A stretch of 64,000 bases of DNA from JAAYJT01 sp037445555 (GTDB taxonomy: Bacteria; Bacteroidota; Bacteroidia; Bacteroidales; JAAYJT01): NCBI GenBank assembly GCA_037445555.1, contig JBBIKG010000003.1:1-64000 (forward strand), given 5' to 3'. Numbering within the stretch: position 1 is the first letter of the stretch; each line of letters starts with the position of its first letter. Under the pieces are notes generated by a model. That model worked only from the letters and a program-made list of their open reading frames with translations. It ran no database searches and was not told the origin of the DNA. This document shows, in pieces, positions 42,607 to 51,784 of the stretch. Both the position numbers and the translations under genes were made by a program.

Positions 42607-43665
42607 TTATCCATTAATCAGTTTACGGCAGCTGTCGCAGTAGGTGGGCAGGTATCCTTCCGGGAGGTTTTGGTATTCGCGCATAAATGCTTCAGCCTTT
42701 TCAACCATGGTTTTTGAGCCGACAAAAAATGGCGATCGCTGATGCAACGAGCCCGGCTGCAGATCAAGGATGCGGTTAAACCCATCGCTAGCCTTTCCGC
42801 TGGCTTGCTCTGCAATAAACGCCACCGGCTTGCACTCATACAGCAACCTTAATTTTCCGCCCGGGTTTTTGCTTGTTCCGCTATAGATATAGATGCCGCC
42901 CCTGAGCATATTCCGGTGAAAATCAGCTACCAGTGAGCCAATGTATCGAGTGGAATAGGGACGGTTGGTGGCTTTATCGTGCTCCTGGCAGTAGTTGATG
43001 TATTTTTTTACCCCTTCCGGAAAATAAATATAGTTTGCTTCATTGACCGAATACATGGTGCCGGTTTCAGGAATCATTATATCCGGATACGAAAGCAAGA
43101 ACAACCCTACCGATGGATCGTAGGTGAATCCGTTGACACCGTGTCCGGTTGTATAAACCAGCATGGTGCTCGATCCGTAGATAATGTATCCGGCAGCCAC
43201 CTGTTTGTGGCCCCGTTGCAGCATATCCTCTAGGGTGACAGGAGTGCCTTTGGGCGAGATCCGTTTGTAGATTGAGAAAATGGTGCCCACCGAAACATTT
43301 ACCTCGATATTGCTCGAACCGTCCAGTGGATCAATGGCCACAATATATTTCCCGTTCATGGAATAAGAATCGTCAAAAATTACAGGCTCGCTCCGCTCCT
43401 CTGAAATCACAGCGCAACACTGCCCTCCGTTTTTTAGGGCTTTGATGAAATGCTCGTCGGCAAAAACATCGAGTTTTTTCTGGTCTTCACCTTGCACGTT
43501 GGTGTCTCCCGATTCGCCGATGATATCGGCCAGGCCGGCTTTATTTACCTCCCTGTTAACAATTTTGGCGGCAATTCCGAGGTCGTTGAGCAGTCTGGTC
43601 AGATCACCCGTGGCATAGGGCAGCTCATACTGTTTCTCGTGTATAAACTCAATCAGTGTCTTCAT
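42607..43665 (-). CDS. fbp: Fructose-1,6-bisphosphatase class 1
   Basis: FBPase hydrolyses fructose 1,6-bisphosphate in gluconeogenesis. The 352-aa sequence shows the class 1 signatures: the metal site DPLDGSSNIEVNVSVGTIF, SEERSEP, the phosphate-binding RYIGSLVADFHRNML and the late GGKLRLLYECKPVAFIAEQA. It is a class 1 enzyme rather than the class 3 type found in many gut Bacteroides. A 20-residue C-terminal tail with CDSCRK contains two Cys, as in several bacterial class 1 members. It is transcribed divergently from the aspartate kinase gene. Confidence 0.95.
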   Translation of the reverse strand: MKTLIEFIHEKQYELPYATGDLTRLLNDLGIAAKIVNREVNKAGLADIIGESGDTNVQGEDQKKLDVFADEHFIKALKNGGQCCAVISEERSEPVIFDDSYSMNGKYIVAIDPLDGSSNIEVNVSVGTIFSIYKRISPKGTPVTLEDMLQRGHKQVAAGYIIYGSSTMLVYTTGHGVNGFTYDPSVGLFLLSYPDIMIPETGTMYSVNEANYIYFPEGVKKYINYCQEHDKATNRPYSTRYIGSLVADFHRNMLRGGIYIYSGTSKNPGGKLRLLYECKPVAFIAEQASGKASDGFNRILDLQPGSLHQRSPFFVGSKTMVEKAEAFMREYQNLPEGYLPTYCDSCRKLING

Positions 43666-43691
43666 ATGTCAGAGGTCATATTGTGTTCTTA

Positions 43692-43699
43692 CAAAGATA
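43692..43699 (-). promoter_or_regulatory. -7 element of fbp
   Basis: TATCTTTG on the minus strand fits TAnnTTTG, 26 nt before the fbp start codon. Confidence 0.5.
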
Positions 43700-43735
43700 G
43701 TCCTTCCTGAGGTAAATATCTCCCGGGCCTTCCGG

Positions 43736-43766
43736 GTTGTTTTCCAAATGAAACAATGTAGTTTTG
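43736..43766 (+). promoter_or_regulatory. Promoter of the aspartate kinase gene
   Basis: GTTG (43736-43739, TTTG-like) and TAGTTTTG (43759-43766) are spaced by 19 nt as in Bacteroidota promoters; the ATG follows at 43785. Confidence 0.65.
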
Positions 43767-43784
43767 TACAGAAATTTTTTACTG

Positions 43785-45062
43785 ATGAAGGTTTTTAAGT
43801 TTGGTGGCGCCTCGGTAAGAGATGGTGAGGCTGTTGTAAATGTGATGAAGATACTGGAACAAAACCGGGATGATGCCTTGGTTATTGTTCTGTCGGCAAT
43901 GGGAAAAATGACCAATGCCTTTGAGCTGCTTGCTCGTTTACACGCTGCAGACAAACGTAAGGAGAGTGCAAGGCAACTTGAGCACATACACCAATTTCAC
44001 GTCGACCTCATGCATTCCCTGTTTCCCGATCCCTCTCATGAAGCCTATGCCAATCTTCAGCAGTTGATTGATGAAATAAAGACATTGCTGGCAAACAATG
44101 TCGGCACTTCATTCGGTGAGTTTTACGACAGCCTAATCCCTTTTGGTGAGCTGATTTCGACCCGGATTGTTTCAGACTACCTCACACGAAAAGAGCTGAA
44201 ACATCTGTTGATTGATGCGCGAATCCTTATCCGCACAAACTCAGACTGGCGTGAGGCATCGGTGGATTGGGATGCGACACAGGAAAATATCCAACGTCTG
44301 GTTCTTCCGGTGCTGAATTCTGGTCATGCAAGCCCCATTGTGCTGACCCAGGGATTTATTGGCAGCAACGAATCGGGAAGAACCACAACCCTCGGAGATC
44401 GGAAGAGCGACTATACTGCTGCAATTCTTGCTCATTGCCTGAATGCCGCACAGGTGGTAATTTGGAAAGACGTGCCGGGACTATTGAATGCGGATCCCAA
44501 GGTGCTGCCTAACACCACAAAACTTGATGAGGTTCCTTACGGAGAAGCCATCGAGCTGGCTTATTACGGCGCCAGCATCATACATCCTAAGACCATCAAA
44601 CCTCTTGAGAATAAAAAAATACCGCTCTATGTGCGGTCTTTTTCCTCTCCTGAACTTTCGGGCTCGGTAATCGGCGATGTGCAACGTATCAAACCACTGG
44701 TTCCCAACTATATTTATAAATTCAATCAAACTCTTATCAGTCTCACCCCGCGCGATTTTTCGTTCATCACCTCCGAGGTGCTTTTCGATATTTTCGGTGT
44801 TTTGAGCCACCACTCGGTAAAGTTGAACCTGATGCAAAACTCGGCCATTAGCTTTTCAGCATGTTTCGATGGTGATAAATATGATTTCGACCAGCTGATT
44901 GGTGAACTCAAACCCAGATTTAAAATCAGATACAACCACCACCTCTTACTCATTACTATCCGCAACTACCAGTTGCAAGGTGTCGAGGATCTCATCAGAG
45001 AAAAACAGGTCTTACTGGAGCAACGCAGCCGGTCAACATTGCAATTACTGGTGCCTGAATAG
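43785..45062 (+). CDS. Monofunctional aspartate kinase (catalytic motif altered)
   Basis: Aspartate kinase phosphorylates aspartate at the entry to Lys, Thr and Met synthesis. The 425-residue protein (ATG at 43785) opens with MKVFKFGGASVRDGEAVVNV and shows SAMGKMTNAFE, LIPFGELISTRIVSDYL, ITQGF-like LTQGFIGSNE, WKDVPGLLNADP and YYGASIIHPKTIKPL. The usual LGRE/GGSDYTAA loop reads LGDRKSDYTAA, with three residues changed where ATP and aspartate are handled, and the DNA there carries a 13-mer equal to a sequencing adapter. The C-terminal ACT region (from about 310) looks normal. No homoserine dehydrogenase domain is fused. The family assignment is sure; activity as written is doubtful. Confidence 0.9.
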   Translation: MKVFKFGGASVRDGEAVVNVMKILEQNRDDALVIVLSAMGKMTNAFELLARLHAADKRKESARQLEHIHQFHVDLMHSLFPDPSHEAYANLQQLIDEIKTLLANNVGTSFGEFYDSLIPFGELISTRIVSDYLTRKELKHLLIDARILIRTNSDWREASVDWDATQENIQRLVLPVLNSGHASPIVLTQGFIGSNESGRTTTLGDRKSDYTAAILAHCLNAAQVVIWKDVPGLLNADPKVLPNTTKLDEVPYGEAIELAYYGASIIHPKTIKPLENKKIPLYVRSFSSPELSGSVIGDVQRIKPLVPNYIYKFNQTLISLTPRDFSFITSEVLFDIFGVLSHHSVKLNLMQNSAISFSACFDGDKYDFDQLIGELKPRFKIRYNHHLLLITIRNYQLQGVEDLIREKQVLLEQRSRSTLQLLVPE

Positions 45063-45104
45063 AGCCAAGGTGAAAACAGAATCTACAGTTTGCTGACTGG
45101 CTAA

Positions 45105-46649
45105 CTAATTTCCGGATTGCATGATGATATTCACTGTGGCAATAATATCAAGCACACTGATTTGTACGTCCGTATTTACATCCGCATTGCCGAAACAAAA
45201 TGGCTGAGGGTTCTGGCCCATTATATAATTTACCAAGGTAATGATATCGAGGACATCTACATTGCCGTCGCAGTTAGCATCGCCCACTGATTTTTTTGTT
45301 GTGAACCGGACCGGGCCCACCCAATCGCTGGTGGCAGCGCCGCAAAGTGCCTGCACATAATAGTCATAGCTGGTTCCCGGAGCTAAACCCGTAAGTGTGT
45401 ATGGATTTGATATAACGACCGGGATTTGAGTTCCCTGACCTTTTGTGTATCCTGCAGTGCCATACTCTATATTCCAGGCAGTTTCGATACCGGCCCTTAT
45501 CCATTTGAGTTTCGCTTCTATTGCAGTGATTTCTTCTGCCTCTGGAGCGTAGGGTGAATTGCACGTGGTGATTTCCTTGATACATCTTATACTTGCCCCG
45601 GCATTTTTAAGCTGATAAGAACCATCAGCGTCTGACTGATTGTGAAACAACAATCCCACGAATGCTTTCGAAGGGTCGATGGCATTTTCACTCGTTGACC
45701 AGAATGCGGCAACATTCCCTAAGCTCAGGAATGCTCCAAAAGGAGCCCTGACGCCTGCCGGCAACACCGCTGCGCCAAACTGATCAATACCATAATGCAC
45801 AGGATCTGCTTCCCACCGCGGGTGGAAGTTGGTAGCACAAGCCCCTCCGAGTGGCGTGTTCACCGTACGGCACGATTTAACCTGTTTGCCACAAATCTCG
45901 ATGCCACCTCCAAGTATGCTGTATGCAATCATCATATCCTGCCAGTTAGGCACTTTCCAGCCCTCCGGACACACATTCCTTTGATTTGATGCAGCATACC
46001 AGTTATATAGGGCGCCATAAATGTTTTTCCATTCTATATTGTTCTGATACCAGGCATATGCCCCCGCTCCAAACGAACTCCATTGTAAATCGGAAGTAAT
46101 ATTCGGTATGGGTGTGCCATCGCCATACCTTGTGGTTTTCAGGTTTTCGCCAAGCCAGCATTGACTACCAAAATTTACGGTCGGATACAAATTCCCATCG
46201 GCATCTACAACCAGCTTTGGGCAAAGCGGAAATTTCCGGACTGTACCATATGCTGTACCTGATGAATTAACCGCATAAGCTGCCACGAAATATGATTTCA
46301 TTGGATCCAGGTTGCCGAGTGTGTGTGAAAATACCCCCGAACCTGCTCCGCATGTGATTTTTGTACCCGTAACTGTTGAATTTTGGTTCTCGCTGACATA
46401 AAACCCTCTTTCCGTCACCCGTGTCCCCCCGTCATCTTTCACAATTCCGCCCAAGACCGCCATATTGGCCGATACTACTGTAACTGGAATCGTTTCTACT
46501 ATCGGCAAATCCGCAATTATAACTACAGCGCACGATCTTTCAGCTTTTGAATGTGAAAAGGCAGTGAGTACGCAGAATGAAACCGGGATAATGGTTAATA
46601 CAAAATGTCGCACAAGCAAGAGATTATGCTTTTGTTTGAATTGAGGCAT
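45105..46649 (-). CDS. Exported FISUMP/fibronectin-type protein with C-terminal dockerin
   Basis: The 514-aa protein has a hydrophobic N-terminal segment (about 12-32), a fibronectin-III-like region (50-140), a FISUMP domain (about 145-365: DGNLYPTVNFGSQCWLGENL, then YGALYNWYAA and CPEGWKVPN), a second fibronectin-III-like region (about 370-452) and a dockerin-like pair of calcium-binding repeats (455-511: GDANCDGNVDVLDIITLVNYI and a second copy, NADVNTDVQISVLDIIATVN). It has no T9SS sorting domain. FISUMP proteins are surface-exposed in Bacteroidota and Fibrobacteres. The dockerin would bind a cohesin; a partner is not proven. Confidence 0.85.
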   Translation of the reverse strand: MPQFKQKHNLLLVRHFVLTIIPVSFCVLTAFSHSKAERSCAVVIIADLPIVETIPVTVVSANMAVLGGIVKDDGGTRVTERGFYVSENQNSTVTGTKITCGAGSGVFSHTLGNLDPMKSYFVAAYAVNSSGTAYGTVRKFPLCPKLVVDADGNLYPTVNFGSQCWLGENLKTTRYGDGTPIPNITSDLQWSSFGAGAYAWYQNNIEWKNIYGALYNWYAASNQRNVCPEGWKVPNWQDMMIAYSILGGGIEICGKQVKSCRTVNTPLGGACATNFHPRWEADPVHYGIDQFGAAVLPAGVRAPFGAFLSLGNVAAFWSTSENAIDPSKAFVGLLFHNQSDADGSYQLKNAGASIRCIKEITTCNSPYAPEAEEITAIEAKLKWIRAGIETAWNIEYGTAGYTKGQGTQIPVVISNPYTLTGLAPGTSYDYYVQALCGAATSDWVGPVRFTTKKSVGDANCDGNVDVLDIITLVNYIMGQNPQPFCFGNADVNTDVQISVLDIIATVNIIMQSGN

Positions 46650-46798
46650 TGCATTTATTTATTTAATCATTGATAAAAAACAAATATAGCAAAATGGTGA
46701 CTCAAAAAGAAAAAATAACCTAATAAAATCAAAACAAATGTCGATGATTATTTTGCGGCGTTGAAAATTTATCTCTTACGAACCATATGCTTAATAAG

Positions 46799-46806
46799 TA
46801 TCTTTG
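46799..46806 (+). promoter_or_regulatory. -7 element of the AraC-type regulator gene
   Basis: TATCTTTG fits TAnnTTTG, only 7 nt before the ATG at 46814, so the message would be short-leadered if this site is used. Confidence 0.4.
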
Positions 46807-46813
46807 ATGTGCT

Positions 46814-47896
46814 ATGGAAACTATTGCCTGGATAGGAGTATCGGTTAGTATTTTTAGCGCCGTCCTTGTCATGAACAAGAAACAGGGGTCGTCGTCGGAT
46901 AAGATCCTTGCAGCGTGGTTATGGCTACTTGCCGTAGAGTTTACAACTCTGGGTATCGACTACCGTTTACTTGGAAAACCACTTTTATCTGCGGCATTTC
47001 TACTACTTAACCCTGCCTTCTATTTGTATGTTGCCTCATTGGTTAAACCTGATTTCCGCCTCCGGTCTGTCCAGCTCTTGCATCTTCTGCCGTTTTTGCT
47101 CATCGAGTCTTATGCCTACATAGCCAACAGGCATTTTTCTGTAGAAGCCTATTTCAGCGGCGAATCCTTAAGCTGGTATGGAGCCGTGTTTTCATTATCC
47201 ACTTTTGTCTCGTGGATCAGCTACAATTCTGCAAGTATCGATCTTGTGATTACTCACAGAAAAAAACTCTTCAATGAACTTTCCAATATAGAGAAAAGCC
47301 AAAGCCTTGGGTGGTTGCTTTTTATGGTTTCGTTCTACAATATCTATTGCCTGGTAACGGTGATTACCTCACTTCTGGCATTTGCCGTCAAAGTTGACTT
47401 CATAATACCCCATGCCATCAATTATTCGTTCCTGCTGGCACTAGTGTATGCCCTTGGATTTTACGGATTGCGCCAGCAGACAATACTTTTAAAAGAACAT
47501 CTTCCGGATGCTTACAGGCAGAAAACCCTAAACCTCCCGGCAGAGAAAATAGAATACATTCAGAAAAAGCTGCTGGATCATTTCGATAATAAGAAACCTT
47601 ACCTGAATCCGACCCTCAGCATGCAGATCTTGTCTGAGGAGCTTGAAATTCCGAAGCATCAGCTCACTGCGGTTATGAACGCCAGCCTGGGCAAGAACTT
47701 CTATCAGTTTGTAAATGAATACCGGATTGAGGAGGTGAAAACCAGACTCGCCCGGGAGGGAGAACTCTATTCCATTGAAGCCATAGGGTATGATTGCGGG
47801 TTTAACAGTAAATCATCGTTTTTCACGGTTTTTAAGCAGATTGCTGGCATGACTCCCATGCAATACCGTGAAGAGATTTTAAAGAACAACCTGTAG
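46814..47896 (+). CDS. Membrane-anchored AraC-family regulator
   Basis: The 360-aa protein has six to seven hydrophobic helices in residues 1-230 and a C-terminal AraC-type double helix-turn-helix: LSMQILSEELEIPKHQLTAVMNASLGKNFYQFVNEYRIEEVK in outline, then SIEAIGYDCGFNSKSSFFTVFKQIAGMTPMQYR. The integral-membrane AraC type is common in Bacteroidota and is thought to sense envelope or lipid signals. It lies immediately upstream of an outer-membrane barrel, an RND pump and a LolA-like gene on the same strand, 154 nt before the barrel gene, so it is the likely regulator of those. Confidence 0.9.
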   Translation: METIAWIGVSVSIFSAVLVMNKKQGSSSDKILAAWLWLLAVEFTTLGIDYRLLGKPLLSAAFLLLNPAFYLYVASLVKPDFRLRSVQLLHLLPFLLIESYAYIANRHFSVEAYFSGESLSWYGAVFSLSTFVSWISYNSASIDLVITHRKKLFNELSNIEKSQSLGWLLFMVSFYNIYCLVTVITSLLAFAVKVDFIIPHAINYSFLLALVYALGFYGLRQQTILLKEHLPDAYRQKTLNLPAEKIEYIQKKLLDHFDNKKPYLNPTLSMQILSEELEIPKHQLTAVMNASLGKNFYQFVNEYRIEEVKTRLAREGELYSIEAIGYDCGFNSKSSFFTVFKQIAGMTPMQYREEILKNNL

Positions 47897-48050
47897 ATTT
47901 TCATTTATCGGTCTCGTTTTCAAAGTTCGGATATTCAAATTTGCCAGTTGAACCACAACTTCTGGTTCGACTTTTCAATGCCGGACGATGCGTCCTGTCC
48001 GATAGCGTATCATTGTCCGGCCATTAATTTCAGATTCAAATTTCACCGCT

Positions 48051-49430
48051 ATGTGCAAGTTCCGATATGTTTTTTCCGGAATACTGTTGTGGCTGATGTT
48101 GGGTGTTACCAAACCCCTGACAGGCCAGGATAAATCTATTGCAGGGCTGAATGGCAGGTCTGACAGTGCTCTACAGATCAGCGGCTATGCGCAGGGGTTC
48201 GGATTCGGTGGCGGAAAACGGTACAACATGGCCAGCCTCTTTGGTGAAATGGGATTCAGGACCAATCTATACGTGGATAAAGCCTGGTTTGCAGGCGACG
48301 TCCGCATCCGTTCTGGGTGGCTGTACAACGAACATCAGACAGTGGTCGAAGTCAAGGAGCTCTATGCAGGCTTCCGCAGTAACAAGATGGATTTTCTGGT
48401 TGGAAACCAGATCGTGTCGTGGGGAAGAACCGATGGTGTCAATCCCACCGGCAACCTGTATCCATCTGATTATTTTTTCCTTACTCCCGACCCTGATGAC
48501 CAGCGTCTGCCTAATTTCATGGTTCGCACGCGCTTAAGAATTACTCCGGAAATTGAACTCGACCTGATTGCCGTCCCGTTTTACCGCCCGTCGGTCTACC
48601 GGTATAACCTGTTTGAGCTTGCCAAAGGGGTGAATGTTGGGAAAATATTGTTTCCCGAAAAAAGGATAGGCAACAGCAGCTTGGCGGCTCGTTTTAACGT
48701 GGAGCTACCAGCCATCGGTTTTTCTGTTTCCTGGTTCACTGGGTTCGATCCGTACTACGGCTGCAGTATCGATACGTTCAACCTGATGCCAACTTTGGTC
48801 ATCAACCTAGAGCCACAGCCATATCGTAAGCATTCAATTGGCGCCGACATCGCTCTGCCGGTTCAGGCCTGGATGCTTAGGGCCGAGGCTGCTTATAACC
48901 TAACCTCCGACTACGAAAAAAACGTCCATATACCAAATCCGGCAATGTTTTTTGTGGCTGGTATCGAACGCAGCATTGCAGGAACAACAGCCATCTTACA
49001 ATACGTTGGACATTATGTTTCAAAGTTCAAGACAATTCATAAACCGGTCATGCCTCCACCAGTGCCTCCGACTGATCCTGGCTACTTAGCTTACATCCAG
49101 GCAATGCTGATTTATGGTAACAATAAGGTAAACTATGAGTCTGAGCTTATCAACCGGCGCTTGTTTAACCAACTCGATAGAAGTAGTCATCTGGCAATGA
49201 TTACACTCAATCGGTTTTTTGCCTACGAAACCCTGAAAGCGGAACTTACGGGCCTGTATAATTTCACCACCCTAGAGTACATGGCTCGCTCGGGAATCGA
49301 TTGGAAAGTTACGGACCATCTTGCTGTAAAAGCAGGATTCAGCCTGATGAAGGGCCCCGATGAATCATTGTATAAATTGTCAGGAGAAGTATTAAACGGC
49401 GGATATTTTGGACTGAAAGTCAGCTTCTGA
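48051..49430 (+). CDS. Outer-membrane beta-barrel protein of a lipid-export cluster (DUF1302-like)
   Basis: The 459-aa protein has a signal peptide (MCKFRYVFSGILLWLMLGVT, ending near LTGQ), then alternating beta-strand sequence and a C-terminal Phe (GLKVSF). Segments such as LVGNQIVSWGRTDGVNPTGN recall DUF1302-type outer-membrane proteins, which in other bacteria are encoded beside RND/MMPL pumps and LolA-like proteins. The same context is present here, with a pump gene 79 nt downstream. Function in export of a lipid or other hydrophobic compound is inference from the cluster. Confidence 0.78.
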   Translation: MCKFRYVFSGILLWLMLGVTKPLTGQDKSIAGLNGRSDSALQISGYAQGFGFGGGKRYNMASLFGEMGFRTNLYVDKAWFAGDVRIRSGWLYNEHQTVVEVKELYAGFRSNKMDFLVGNQIVSWGRTDGVNPTGNLYPSDYFFLTPDPDDQRLPNFMVRTRLRITPEIELDLIAVPFYRPSVYRYNLFELAKGVNVGKILFPEKRIGNSSLAARFNVELPAIGFSVSWFTGFDPYYGCSIDTFNLMPTLVINLEPQPYRKHSIGADIALPVQAWMLRAEAAYNLTSDYEKNVHIPNPAMFFVAGIERSIAGTTAILQYVGHYVSKFKTIHKPVMPPPVPPTDPGYLAYIQAMLIYGNNKVNYESELINRRLFNQLDRSSHLAMITLNRFFAYETLKAELTGLYNFTTLEYMARSGIDWKVTDHLAVKAGFSLMKGPDESLYKLSGEVLNGGYFGLKVSF

Positions 49431-49509
49431 ACACCATGTATTCTGACTGAAAACTCAAAACAACCTCAGAAATCTAACAATCCTGGCAAGTCTTTTAAGG
49501 AATATTCGA

Positions 49510-51783
49510 ATGAAATACTCTGCACTGATAGTGAAATACCGGAGATGGATCAGCATGATACCAATTGCTTTGTCACTTGGCATGCTGATTCCCTTGCGGC
49601 AAGCTCAGATAAATCCCGACATGAGAGCATATCTACCTTATGGCATCGAAGCCAAGGTGAATATGGAAAGGATGGAGGAGGTCTTTGGCCGCGACGATGC
49701 CATTATTATTTTTTTGGAATCAGACGACATACTAAATCCGGCCACGTTGAGCAGAGTACAGGTGTTGTCAGACGCATATGGAGAGATGCCACAGTTTTCA
49801 GATGTCATCTCCCTGTCAACGGGAAAATACATTCGCGGGGAGGGTGGAAGCATGCTGGTTGATCCCATCATTAAGGGAATCCCACGAAACAGAGACCAAC
49901 GCGAACTGTTGCGTTCACGCATCATGGATAATCCGCTTGCATACAAAATGCTTGTATCCGACGATTTCCGATTTACGCTGATGATGCTCAGGCTTGGAGA
50001 AGTAACGGATGCGGAAGCCTTCAGGCAGGTGAAAAAGACGTTGACTGAACATCCGGGCAACGAGAAAGTATATTTTGCCGGCAATCCCTACTTGCGCCTC
50101 GAGATTCAGCAAAAAGCCACCCGCGACCTGCTTATCCTTCTACCGGCCGGTTTATTGGTTATGATGGTGTTTCTGTACCTTTCATTCCGCGAGGCGAAAG
50201 GGGTGTGGTTGCCATTGGCTGTGGTCGGAATGAGTATTTTACTGGCCATGGGCCTGATGCCAATTCTAGGTTATGAATTGAGCTTGATTGCTGTTCTCGT
50301 TCCTATCCTCATGATTGCAGTTGCCAATAATTACGGGGTGCACCTTATCGCCAGATACCAGGAACTCAATGCCACCCAGCCCGGTTTGACGATGAAGGAG
50401 ATTGCCCTGCAATCGGTTGATCTGCTATCGAAACCTGTTATCCTGACCGCACTTACTACGATCGTGGGGATTCTCGGGATGATTGCTCAGGTAATGATAC
50501 CTGCACGCCAAATGGGGATTGTCAGCGCTGCCGGCGTGGCCTTTGCCCTCGTCCTGAGCCTTCTTTTTGTTCCGGCCGTAATGATGAACCTCAAAAAAGG
50601 CAGGGCTCAGCGGAGTTATACGCATGAAAAAAGCAGTGTAGTTGATCATTTTCTTACTTGGGCCGGGAAAGTCTCAACTAACAAACCATTGTTTGTGATT
50701 ATGGCTTTTGCTCTGGTGCTGGCCATCAGTGCATCAGGCATTGTCCGGCTGAAAGTTGGCATCAACAATGAGCGCATGCTGCCGGGGTCTCATCCACTAA
50801 GAACTGCTGTTGATATTTCGAACAAGGAATTCGGGGGCATACATACCTTATCTCTATTATTTGAGGGGGATATCATGAATCCGGAGGTGATGGAAACCAT
50901 TGACAGATTTGAGACAACCCTCAGGGAAATACCGGAAGTAGGGAATGTGATTTCAGTGGCTACTGTCGTCAGGGCGATGAGCAGGGCCTTGAACGATCCG
51001 GGTGAACCATGGTACGATAAAATACCCGATACGCGCGACGCCATTGCACAGTACTTTGAGCTATACAACATGGGCGGGACTTCCGGTGATTTTGACAGAC
51101 TGGTGGATTTCGCTTATTCCAAGGCTACGGTAAATATTCAGTTCAGGGCAGAGGATATGACTGTTCTCAACCGGGTGCTGCAACGAATAGAAATGCTTAA
51201 AGAATCCTCGGAGTACTGTATAATGGAAGCAGGAAACTGCCTTTTGCAAAAAGAGTTTGCCGAGTCAATTGTCAAAGGTCAGTTTTGGTCACTGATTCTT
51301 GCGCTGTTTGCCATCGTCGTTTTGCTTTGGGCAATTTTCAGGTCGCTCTCTGCGGGTTTGCTGGGAAGTATCCCGCTGGTGTTTTCCGTTCTATGCACAT
51401 TTGGGCTGATGGGATGGGTCGGTTTTGACCTCGATATCGCCAACTCTCTGATATCTTCTATCGCTATTGGTATCGGGGTGGATTATACAATTCATATTTT
51501 CTGGCGGATTCGGACCGAACTCAATGCGGGCAGAAATCTACCAACAGCCATAAAGCACGCTTTGAGCACCACTGGGCGTGGAATCACCATAAACGCATTT
51601 TCGGTGATGATAGGGTTTTCCGTGCTTTTTCTTTCGGCTCTAGTATTGCTCAAATCTTTCGCCTTCCTGATAATATTCTCCCTGCTGCTTTGCCTGTTAT
51701 GCGCACTGATACTGGTTCCGTCTGTTTGCACCCTGTTGAAACCTGGTTTCCTGTATAATAACAACCATAATAAAACCGAGTAA
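49510..51783 (+). CDS. RND/MMPL-family transporter
   Basis: The 757-aa protein has the two-fold RND layout: a helix, a large periplasmic loop (residues about 30-200), five helices (LLILLPAGLLVMMVFLYLSF onward), a second helix near 390, another loop, and a last block with LLGSIPLVFSVLCTFGLMGW and ANSLISSIAIGIGVDYTIHIFW. GIGVDYTIH is the proton-relay-type motif of the MMPL/HpnN subgroup, which moves lipids rather than drugs. It is followed after 1 nt by the LolA-like gene, so they are tightly coupled. The cargo is unknown. Confidence 0.9.
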   Translation: MKYSALIVKYRRWISMIPIALSLGMLIPLRQAQINPDMRAYLPYGIEAKVNMERMEEVFGRDDAIIIFLESDDILNPATLSRVQVLSDAYGEMPQFSDVISLSTGKYIRGEGGSMLVDPIIKGIPRNRDQRELLRSRIMDNPLAYKMLVSDDFRFTLMMLRLGEVTDAEAFRQVKKTLTEHPGNEKVYFAGNPYLRLEIQQKATRDLLILLPAGLLVMMVFLYLSFREAKGVWLPLAVVGMSILLAMGLMPILGYELSLIAVLVPILMIAVANNYGVHLIARYQELNATQPGLTMKEIALQSVDLLSKPVILTALTTIVGILGMIAQVMIPARQMGIVSAAGVAFALVLSLLFVPAVMMNLKKGRAQRSYTHEKSSVVDHFLTWAGKVSTNKPLFVIMAFALVLAISASGIVRLKVGINNERMLPGSHPLRTAVDISNKEFGGIHTLSLLFEGDIMNPEVMETIDRFETTLREIPEVGNVISVATVVRAMSRALNDPGEPWYDKIPDTRDAIAQYFELYNMGGTSGDFDRLVDFAYSKATVNIQFRAEDMTVLNRVLQRIEMLKESSEYCIMEAGNCLLQKEFAESIVKGQFWSLILALFAIVVLLWAIFRSLSAGLLGSIPLVFSVLCTFGLMGWVGFDLDIANSLISSIAIGIGVDYTIHIFWRIRTELNAGRNLPTAIKHALSTTGRGITINAFSVMIGFSVLFLSALVLLKSFAFLIIFSLLLCLLCALILVPSVCTLLKPGFLYNNNHNKTE

Positions 51784-51784
51784 A

